From Strongylocentrotus purpuratus (Eukaryota > Echinodermata > Echinoidea > Camarodonta > Strongylocentrotidae), in NCBI RefSeq assembly GCF_000002235.5, contig NW_022145601.1, forward strand, positions 21,803,389 to 21,867,388: a DNA stretch of 64,000 nt, read 5' to 3'. Below the pieces are notes generated by a model. It did not search any database and was not told the origin of the DNA. It saw only the letters and a list, made by a program, of their open reading frames with translations. This document shows positions 48,809 to 58,764 of the stretch, piece after piece (positions within the stretch are counted from its first letter, which is position 1; each line of letters begins with the position of its first letter). The position numbers and the translations under genes were made by a program.

Positions 48809-51005
48809 GTATTGTGTGCGTGCGCGTGAAGGCGCAGTCCTCAATTCACCAAAGTATTGTTTGTTGATCAAGTTATGAAACTATGGCTTGTTATCATAGC
48901 AACGTTGATGCTGATAATTAGTATATTCTATTATACTGATGCATTGTGTTTTCTTCGACAAAATACTATTTTTCTTCTTAATAACAATCGCAGAGTTCGC
49001 CAGTCATAATTGAATTTATCTGAAGACTTTCCACTACTTCAATATGATTTTTATCGTCGATTTAATTCAAGAATTAAGTTCTTTTCTATTTTTCTATTCA
49101 TCGTACATCAAAACACTTTAAATGAGCCTATGGATGTGTGTGTGTGTGCGCGCGTGTTTGCATCTATCTGCATTTGCCACTGAACCTCGGTTTTGGAAGA
49201 CAAATGTGAATAGGCCCACCTCAAGTGTCCATAGCCATGCGTACTTGTGTACTATAAATAATGTTACGCTGTGTATGGAGAGTTTCACTCCAAAAGGGGA
49301 TAAATCCACGCTTTTTATAGTAAATCAAGGATTTTCAATTTGCCACTTTCCTTTTTAAGGTATCAATTCTTTGTTATGTAAATATAAATATGGTGGGGGA
49401 ATTGCATTACATAGTATTTGTAATAATCTTTTTATTTAAGTCTAAAAATCAATCCAATTTTTCATGATGTAACTTTGAGTTGAAAAATGGCCACTTAAAC
49501 TTGGTTTCTGTAATTTTTAGAAAAAGAGATTTACACATTTGTTTGATATATTTGCAGTAGTTTGTTAGGATCTTTATGTACAATAGAGAAACTATGTTTA
49601 TGTACAATGTGATTGAGTATAACTATATTGATTTACATTATATTATAAAGCATGATATTTCATTCTTCTTCCTTTTGGATTCTGAAATACACCCCAAAAC
49701 AATTCTGTCTCTATTCTGACACATGGTTGGCATAGCTACATTATATATGTGGTTAATCCCGATCCATTATCTGATTATTTCCTACATTCAATTTTCATTA
49801 TACTGTGCATGTAATAAAAATACATTAAAAGACATATATTTTACAAGCCTTGGCTTCTAAGACTTTATACACAAGCAAAATTTATTGTTTAAATGATTCA
49901 TAATATTTCTTACTTTCATTCTAAATCATATTCCGCGCGCACAAAACCAGGATGTGCTCTTCACATTTCATTGATCGTATTATGTGCTGATTTGAGAAGG
50001 TAATAAATAAAAATAAATGACACAACAATCGGACTCCTTGTTGATGATGAAACAAAGAGATCGAAAGCAATTAATTGATGTTTATTGATGTTCATTTTAT
50101 TTCCAATATACATAATTAGTAATACGAATTTTAAAGAGGTCGCATAAAATCATGCGTAGATATAATTTAAAAAAATACTAAAAAGGGGTGATCATAAGCA
50201 AAGCTTGAACTGACGACCTTAAATATGAAAGAGGAAGTACGACATCAATAATTCCAAGCATCATATCCATATTTAATTTCCAATCATTCTTAATATTTTC
50301 TTTTCGAAAAAATCAATTAAATGACAACTACAGCTAATTTATTTGAATGAAATGAAATGTTCATTGAATTGGCTTGCGTTGAATTAGCCTTTGGCACATC
50401 TAAATGTTATATATGATAAAGCCCGAGTCACTATTCTATCATTACTGCATTTTTTTCTTTCATTTTACGTTCCATGTAATAATAAATGTAAATGTTTTAA
50501 AAGCCTTGACTTTTTACACTTTACAATCGTGTATTTTTTATTAAATGTTTGGATGCATAATATTCTTAAATCATTTTCTAAATCATATTCCGCGAGAACA
50601 AACCAAGGGTGTGTTTATTCACATTGTATTGTTCGTATTATGTGTTGATTTAAGAAGGAGATGAATGAACAAAATGCATGGCATGAAGAGTGGACTTCTT
50701 AATGAAGTTGCAACAAAGAGATCGAAAGCAATAGCCGAAAGTGAGACGTCACTAAATCAAAGCATCAGACTTATATATAGGCCTATATACAATTTCTAAT
50801 CATTCCTAATATTTTTCTTTTCGACATTTCAATTAGATTACAACTGTAGGTAGAATATTTCAATACAAGGATATGTTCACGGAATTACCTTGCGTTAAAA
50901 TTGTTCTTGCCGCCCCCTCCCCCCCCCCCCCCACACACACACACCCCAACCCACCCAATGGATATGGCACTAAGTATAGTCAGAATGTAAATCGAGATAA
51001 AGAGA
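48809..51005. other. AT-rich spacer downstream of BRICHOS gene C
   Basis: No gene seen. The right half is a diverged tandem duplication (listed separately). Confidence 0.6.
49815..50905. repeat. diverged tandem duplication, unit about 0.55 kb
   Basis: Left (49815-50388) and right (about 50440-50905) copies share AAATCATATTCCGCG, GTATTATGTG, AACAAAGAGATCGAAAGCAAT, TAATCATTC and GGCTTGCGTT/ACCTTGCGTT in the same order. Non-coding. Confidence 0.7.
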
Positions 51006-52218
51006 TTAGAAATTAATATTGAAGCAAAATCCGAAAATACAAAAACGAGCGGAAGCCTTGCCCGAACGACGTCTCGTCCTGCTTGACGACATTCTCGGTT
51101 TCGACCAATAGGATTCGTCTCCGGCGCAGAGAGCGCGTATGATTGGTCCGTTGGCGTTGGTGACGTAACCAGCGGGAATTAGCCCGGTGGTCTGGTAGTT
51201 CATTTCTACATCGTCAGCGGTATTTACGTCGATCGCCTGAAAGGGTAGGAAAAAGATGACGGACAAATATATGATAGGAATACCATTTTAGTACCGTAAG
51301 GGTGAGTACTGGTACATTTTTATTGGGGGCAAAATGCGAGAGAGCAAAGCGACCGGGCGCTGGAAAGTGACTTGGTTTCGCCCTCCTGATACACTAAGGA
51401 AATCGATAATTATTTTTTAATTGCGTTCCCTTTTACTCTCAATTTTTTTTTTCTCTCCCTTTCCTTTTTTTTAATATTTTTGTCTGGATCGGCCTAATTT
51501 TGCCAATAATGACAGTCTTTACAGCATGTATCAAAATGATATACAGTGAAATAAGGGCTTGTTGTTGTTTTTTCCTCTAATACTTCGGGAATTAAATTAA
51601 CTGTTACAAAATTATTTTAACATCGAATACAATAATTGCAAGGTCGTATTTTTACCTGTTCATGTCCCGTATGTCCCATTTCCATAAAGTTCGTGGATCT
51701 ATCTGCCATGTCCATCATGTCCCCACTCAAGGCAGATACATAGCAAATGTTATCATCATCATCAAGAAGCTTGATAACCACAACCGACTGGTATATAATA
51801 ACGAAACAAAACAAAAAGAAAAAAAGTGATGGTATATATTCAGGTAGTCGAAAGAGGTGCGAGTTGGTCGTAATATCCGTGGTACGATCAGTTCTGATAC
51901 AATATATTATGTCAAATATTGTCGACGTGTAGTTTTTACAGGGAGATTTAACTGACATCTCCCTGGTTTTTATGAATGTTATATTTGCATGTATTCCTTA
52001 TATTTTTGTATATCACATGTTTGTTATGTCGTCCTAGAGGGCGTATTTGGAAATCAGTTTTTTTTTAACTAAATGTACTTACCCTCCATTTCAAATAAAA
52101 CTTGAATAAATAATAAATAAATAATAATAAATAGATAAATGAATAAATTCTCTGTCTTCGTCTTCAAACTGATAATCTACATAAGAGTATGACGTCCCCA
52201 GACGAATATAATCATATG

Positions 52219-52259
<41 letters not shown>

Positions 52260-52959
52260 AGTTAATTTTTAATGATTCCAAACAATATAAATTAATTTTA
52301 GAAATAAAGTACAGTTGTTTTTCCATGACATGAATTCAAAACATTGACATTACATAAATTGTACAATTGATGAAAACAAAAAAGAAATCATTATACGTCT
52401 GTAAAACTCAAATAAAACACACACGCGCAACTCGCTCTCACACGGACTCAAATATAAATGTTCAATTGCAAATGTTTCGCACCGTTAAAATATTTCATTC
52501 CAACAAGAATCCAACACATCCACTTTAAAAACGAAAGGGCAGGACGCCATCAGCGATCTTCGGAATGATTGCAATTAATTAAATGCATGCTGTTGAGGTG
52601 GAGGACAAATGTTGATAACGATAAAGATTAATCAATCACCTCCAACCCCCCCCCCCCCACCCTTCTCCCGACACACGCCTCCCCTCTCTCTGTCTCTCTG
52701 TCTCTCTGTCTCTCTCTCTCACTCTCTCTCTCTCTATCCTTCCATCTCTCCTTCCCTCTCTCTCTCTCACTCTCTCTTTCTTCTTTGTTTCTTTCTATTT
52801 CACACGCTTTTTTTTTCTCTCTCTCTCTCTCTCTGGATATTTGTGTGCGTGAGGGTGCGTGTGTAAAGAGGAAGTGAATGTGTTTCTCGCACAAACACAA
52901 ACTGATCCTATTTCTCGCATTCACTCTCTCTCTCTCTCTCTCTCCCTCTCTCTCTCTCT

Positions 52960-52990
<31 letters not shown>

Positions 52991-54702
52991 CTTTACCATT
53001 CTATTAACCTCCTCTAGATTTCACCATCTCCATCATAGAATATAATTATCTCTATTTCTCGTTAAACCTTACCCTGTCGTAGTCGATGGCAATGGTAGCA
53101 TTGGTGAATCCATCCGTGATCGCCGGAGTTTCGACCAAGATCGTGTTTTTGTCGTAGTCGTATCGTGCCCTCTGCATGCCAATCTCCGTCTCATCGTGTA
53201 TGATCATGATATCCATGGTCTGCAATCAATCGAAAGTCTTTCAGGGTAACAATCCTTTGAACTATCGCCACTGGACATCACCCTCCCACCCTCTCCGGTA
53301 AGAACCACCGCCCCCCCCCCCCCCCCACAACAACAACAAAATACCCTATGATAATTATGCCCAGAACAATGTGCCCATATGACAACCAAGCACAACTTAT
53401 GATAACTACCCCTAGACAACCACCCTCACAAAATTATAAGGATAACGCAGGACGAATTCCCCTTGCAATTTACCTCTTTACAAATTACACCAGGTCAACT
53501 ACCGCAAGGAAAATGACCCCAACAAAAATGGATCAAATCGGTTTCTAGGTATTTTCTCCCGTTTGGGTAGGTTATAATGACTATAGTTTAAGAGGTAATG
53601 TATTTCCTAGGTGTAGTTACCCGGCTGTAATTGAAACACTTAGGTATACACACGAAATTGTACTTGCTTGTCTGAGATTTGTTAACATTGTACCCCCCCC
53701 CCCCCCCTTCCCCCTTCACATAATCCTGGATTCGCCCCTGCTCTACAAAAGGGTGCATGTGGAATGCATACACATCATGCGTTGTGTTTGTGGTGTTTAG
53801 TTTCCAGCAACAAAAATTGGGCAACAGGTATTTCAAAATCCATCGATTAGTGGCCGAGAGGGCAACAAAATATTTTAATTAGTATCAAACTTTGCTCACC
53901 ACACTACTTGGCATAGCCTTTAAGGCTCCCCCTCCGTTGATGGCCATGCACGGGATTGGGCCTCTCCCGAAGTCTCCATCGGCTACGATGACAGCGGCGA
54001 TGATCACCCCAACGGCGACGATGGTGGCGACGATGACCGAGGAGATGGCGTGAATTTTGGCGTGCTGATCGAAGTACGACATCATTTATTGTGAATAAAA
54101 GAGAGGTGAAAAGAAAATGGTGACAAAGGATTTTACTAAATTTCCTGGTTTGTATAGCGATTTCTCTGAACACTTTTCGGATATATCACACAGGTATATT
54201 ATAACCACGGTCATCCGATTCAAGCTTGTCAGCTCACAATTTAGGAGAAGAACGGAATTTTGAAAATGGTTTGTGAAGGATCGAATCCCCAACCTTCGTA
54301 TATCCATTCAAGTGACTAAACTACTCTACAACGATTCCTCAACAAAGTAGTTATTCCCCTTATCATGCTTGCCTAGTCTATTTACACGAAGAAAAGAATG
54401 TTCTTTCGCCGTGGTTATAATGAGGCGAAGCTTTCTTTTTGTTTTCTTGTTTCTTCTTCTTCTCTTCTTCTTCTTCTTCTTCTTCTTCTTCTTCTTCTTC
54501 TTCTTCTTCTTCTTCTTCTTCTTCTTCTTCTTCTTCTACACTTAATCGTTCACGCTATTATCCTTCACAAGAAATATGAACTTTTCTAAAGTCAAGGCAA
54601 ACAATAAAAGTACCGGAAGCAGAAATGAAGTAAAGTAAATACAAGAATAAAAGTATTAAGTATTATTACCTCAGAGTCCATGGTCTTCTCCAGAGACGAC
54701 AT
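51006..54702 (-). CDS. BRICHOS type II membrane protein C, precursor of a CIFGFC peptide
   Basis: Five exons, all introns phase 0: 54702-54670, 54064-53900, 53219-53073, 51787-51656, 51236-51006; 235 residues. N-terminus MSSLEKTMDSE, two residues longer than A and B. Membrane segment around ISSVIVATIVAVGVIIAAVI. Conserved BRICHOS Asp in IAIDYDR (112), Cys in DDDDNICYVSAL (130) and in ALCAGDESYW (196). Cleavage after RTRRR (212-216) would release SGKASARFCIFGFCFNINF (19 residues). Differences from A and B: exon 2 uses an acceptor three bases earlier, adding His; exon 4 is five codons longer (acidic insert before the Cys and GHTGHEQ at its end). Exon 2 is nearly identical in DNA to exon 2 of gene A, closer than either is to B, hinting at recent duplication or gene conversion. 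Confidence 0.85.
52224..52256. repeat. poly-T homopolymer
   Basis: About 33 T in a row in an intron of BRICHOS gene C; on the minus strand this is a poly-A tract, possibly a retroposed tail. Confidence 0.9.
52680..52992. repeat. (CT)n microsatellite
   Basis: Interrupted CT tract next to exon 3 of BRICHOS gene C. Gene B has a CT tract at the same place relative to exon 3. Confidence 0.95.
53320..53640. repeat. decayed GGACAACTACCCCC-type element
   Basis: Contains GATAACTACCCCTAGACAAC, AGGTCAACTACC and, at the right, CTAGGTGTAGTTACCCGG. This looks like an old copy of the family seen at 0.1, 27.5 and 36.1 kb. Confidence 0.4.
54255..54345 (-). repeat. tRNA-like sequence (SINE head or tRNA pseudogene)
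   Basis: The minus strand reads GAGTAGTTTAGTCACTTGAA (A-box-like) and, about 25 bases on, GGTTGGGGATTCGATCC (B-box-like). The stems do not form a clean tRNA. In the first intron of BRICHOS gene C. Confidence 0.4.
54460..54538. repeat. (TTC)n microsatellite
   Basis: About 75 bp of TTC trinucleotides in the first intron of BRICHOS gene C. Confidence 0.95.
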
Positions 54703-55201
54703 AAATAGAAGACGACAAGAAGTTGCCAACTGTCTGCCTTTGGATGGACCTACTTCCTACTTTGGTAGACGTGGGTTTAATTCAATACTCTTCGAGACGC
54801 AGTCCTTCCCTCAACTTTCCCTCAGCCGCTATTGCAATTTTATGCATGTCGCAAGAGATTGTCTTGGACCTATTATTAGTTAGGCTTATTTTAAGGAGGA
54901 GAATAGGCACATGACCGATATCATTAATTTAAAACCGTCGCGAAATGGAACTCGTGAGAGCAATATAAAGTCTACAATTAAAATAAATAGCTCATTGAGA
55001 GCGATAGTCGTTTGATTTATCCATTTCCTCGTCTTGCTTTCAAGAAGTTTCAAGATTAGCATTTAATTATTCTATCGAAAATAAATTTTGTGATTCGAAA
55101 GTCACATGCCACAAACTCATATCTTTGTATTCGATACTTTAGCGGTACTTAAAAAATGAATTGTCCATCGTTATCATATTTACTACATGCACTCTCATTA
55201 A

Positions 55202-55587
55202 AGATAAACTCCAGTTCTGGTAATGCGATTGCATTGTGAAAGAAAAGGTGTGGAATGGATCAGAAACAGTTGATCATGTAGCATGTAAGTATTGGTGTGC
55301 ACTGCAAGGTTCTGGAGTCATCAAAATCATAACAAATTTGGCCGAGTCTTGGTAAAGTAACAACCACTGTACACAGAAAGCTATATATGGGACAACACAC
55401 ATGGTGTCGGGGGCTGGTACTACCTTGATTTCCTTGTCTTTTTATGCTCATTACTCAGCCAGTATACATTTTCTTCAAAAATTGTTTGGCACATGTCATT
55501 TATTTGTAATCTTGAACATTCAGTGTAAGTTTTGTTTGATTCTGTGAGAATTAATTTTCTTTTTTTTACCAAAACTGGAGTTTATCT
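55202..55587. mobile_element. TTAA-flanked MITE, family 2
   Basis: Termini AGATAAACTCCAGTTCTGGT and ACCAAAACTGGAGTTTATCT are inverted, 386 bp, with TTAA at 55198-55201 and 55588-55591. Different interior from family 1 but the same target site. Older copy at 24.3 kb. Confidence 0.85.
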
Positions 55588-56169
55588 TTAAACACACTCA
55601 TAACATATTATTATTTTGTATCGTTAAGGTCGTTTCCTATGCGTAGCTCCTTCCCTTCCCCAATGGCAAAAGAAAAAAAAATGAAAATGAAAATTGACGG
55701 GAGAGAACCCCTCAGAGGATACGAATTAGGTGAAATAGAAAAGATGATATATATGCAACAGCGTCCCCATAATTGCTAGCCTTTGTAATTCGCAATTTGT
55801 TTATCTTGTAAGACCTGGGAAGCGCCCCCCCCCCCCCCTCCCACTAGACGTTTCAGATATGAGGAATTCTTTCATAAAACGGACAATTATTGTTCACCAA
55901 CTGTGTCGAGTGGTGGAGCCAAACGTAGTCTCGGGATAACAACCGTAGATTCAAAAGAATGAAGCTTTCAAGCATTCAAGAATCAAGCTTACTCTATAAT
56001 TCTCATCTTCTCTCGATTTTTTTCTCAAAAAATGAGGCACAATTATGACTGATGATTGCTTATAATGTGAATACGCTATGTTAAGTTGCAGGGTCGAGGA
56101 ACCACTGAATCGACCGCGGAATATGACAAGATTGGCTTCAAAATTATTATATAAGGTACATCATGAACA

Positions 56170-56430
56170 ATCTCGTCCTCTCTCCCCATTCTCTCCCTCT
56201 ATCATCCTCCCTCCCTCCCTCCCTATATCAACCCTCTCTTTCTCCCTCCCTATCCCCCTCTCTTCTTCCTTCCCGTCCCTTCCTATCCACCCTCCCTTTC
56301 TCCCTCCCTCCCTCCCTATCTCTATGCCTTCTTCCCCTCCCCCTTTCTCTCTCTTTCTCTCTACCTCCTACTCATTTCCCTCTATTCCTCCTCCCTCTCT
56401 CTCTCTCTCTTTCTCTTTCCCTTACCTCCA
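56170..56430. repeat. TCCC/CT-rich low-complexity tract
   Basis: Pyrimidine-only stretch of CCCTCCCT and CTCTCT motifs; open frames over it are artefacts. Confidence 0.9.
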
Positions 56431-57151
56431 ACCACATGCTTATCATCCTTTCAAGCGAAGTAGAATTAAACCACAAACCACATCACTTCCTCCTGGTAAG
56501 AAAAAAAATGAACGCTACGAGATAACTTCTTTTTTCATCTCACTTGTTCGACATCTCTTTTAATCCAAGACCAAAAATAAGTGAAGTCTGTGACAGATCA
56601 AAATAATTATATAAATATTGATATACTGTACAAACATGCATTATAAAACAAAATCAATGGGTCAATTATCTTTACCCCTCTTTTTTTTCCCTTCTTGGAA
56701 GACATTGCTTAAATATAGTACTCCGCCTAGAACAAAGATGATGAATGAGAGGGTGAAAAAGGGCGTGGTCAATAAGAGAAGGTGTGAGTTATGGTATAGG
56801 GGAGGTAACCGGGAGGGAATTGGGGTGTGGCAGGAGGAATGGGCAAGTGTGGTATACATCAGCAGATAAAAAGTTGTATATGCAAGGGGACAAGGAGGAG
56901 TATAGGGGTTTGGCACAAGGAAAACTTGGGGAAGAAATGGGGGTGTGGCACGGAAAGGGGAAAGGGGAAAGATATGTGGTATTGGGGATGATATTTCATC
57001 TGCTAACAGCCAGAAGGGCGGTAACTCGACATAAAAGGGTATGGGTCGCCATTCTGGCTTTTACCTCTCATATGGCATGTTAGAGGAGCGCAGAGTGGGG
57101 CATATTGGAGACGAGGGTTTCACATTTCACATAAAGAGGGGATTTAATGTA

Positions 57152-57224
57152 TATTTTGAGTTTGAGTTTGAGTTTGAGTTTGGGATTTAATGTATATTTT
57201 GAGTTTGAGTTTCAGTTTGAGTTT
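57152..57224. repeat. (GAGTTT)n short array
   Basis: TTTGAGTTTGAGTTTGAG occurs in two blocks joined by a repeated GGATTTAATGTATATT segment. Confidence 0.8.
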
Positions 57225-58489
57225 ATATGGTATACAGGTAGGGATGTGAACCTTCGAGGTGGGACTGCAATCAAAACAAGTGACGTCTTGCGAAACAATT
57301 ATAGAAATTAACAATAACATTGAATTCTAACAAACGTCTCTCTTTAAGTTCTGGAGTGCTTCCTATACCAAATTATTACCTAGCACAGGCCAACCTATGT
57401 TACCTAAATGAACCAACATCAGCTTAAGTATTGAAACTTCCAAGAAAATTGTTCTCTCACATAACGTAAATTAAGTTGCTCTCATCACTTGTGTCTTGCT
57501 GATGGAAACACACTTGCACACAATCTAGTCCTTGACTTTCAAATCTTTAAAGAATAGACCGGGTTACCAACATATTCAAATTTCTTTAATATTTTGTAAA
57601 CAAAGGTTGTTCTTGACAACCTAAAGGCTAGCCCAAGGTTTTTTCGACAAAGCAACAAGTAATGTATGGAGACTGGAGTCGGAGTATTGTAATTCATTCA
57701 TTAATAAAGGATAATGGAATATCTTGTCACTAGGTCCCCTGTAAAGAAACATCAATACGTTTGTATATGTTAGTAACCCGGTCTGTTGGCAAGCTTTGAA
57801 ATAGAACAAAGAAACAAATTCAAAAGAAAAAATGTCATATCAATGGATGCAGCTACTTTGAAGTCAACATTGTTTTTTTTTCAGCTTTAGCTAAAAATCA
57901 ATATTTTAGGCTTTTGCCAAAATGGGAGAAAATTCATATTATTTATCAAAATTTATATGCAGGCATTTATACTTAATCTTTTTGCTTGTATTTTTGGTAA
58001 ATGCCATACCATAAGGATTTCACAGATAAATTTGCATTATCTAATGGCTAGTATGTTTCACTGGGAAATAAGGGGAAAAAATAGCGAGCTTTACATCAAA
58101 TTGTGAAACAAAAATGTCACCACAAAAAAACATGTATTATGTCTATGAGGAAATAATAAATACAAAATAGATATGAATTAAACAATTTTTCATCACACAC
58201 TTAGTACATATCATTTACTTAAGTTATAATTACCTGTATTTACCTCTTTAGTAAAACATAAACAATTATGTCAAAGAATACCAGGACCACTTGTATTTGA
58301 ATAAGTTTAAGATCTGTCCCCAAAATTGATGTAAAAGAAAGGATTTGAATTTTCTACCACTGTATTATAATCTAACAGTGAAGTGTTTATTTTCACACTC
58401 TTGAAAAATCAAAATGTGTAAAGAATTTTTCTCTTTTCTTTTTCTGCAAAAACTAAATGTTCAGCTATTTGGTAGTTTAAATATTATTA

Positions 58490-58681
58490 CAGTCAAACGT
58501 ATATTAGCCACCACCTGTGTAGAAAAAAACATCTGACTATAAAGACACCAATGTTTGTTTCCCTTTGAATGATGCTTCTTATCGAAACATGCTATGAAGG
58601 AAACCTAGTATAAAGACCACCTGTCGATAGAGACCACTTTTTGTTTTTCTTTTGGGCGGTCTTTCGATATAACTTTGTTGT
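58490..58681. mobile_element. CAGTCAAACCTG MITE, copy 3 (diverged)
   Basis: Starts TACAGTCAAACG, keeps AAGACCACCTGTC and TTTTGGGCGGTC, and ends in a decayed terminus before TAATG. Ends about 85 bp upstream of the probable start codon of the small gene, so it may contribute to its 5' UTR or promoter. Confidence 0.65.
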
Positions 58682-58764
58682 AATGACCGGGGTGCCTGCC
58701 ACAAAATCGCTTGACTTGGCACCAGAGTCCAGGGCAGAGCGGGACCAACATCCGTGCAAGTCTC

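Larger units (their letters stand above)
54703..58764. other. spacer between BRICHOS gene C and the small three-exon gene
   Basis: Holds one TTAA MITE (55.2 kb), a TCC-rich tract (56.17-56.43 kb), a short GAGTTT array (57.15-57.23 kb) and a CAGTCAAAC MITE at its right end. No gene recognised. Confidence 0.6.
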
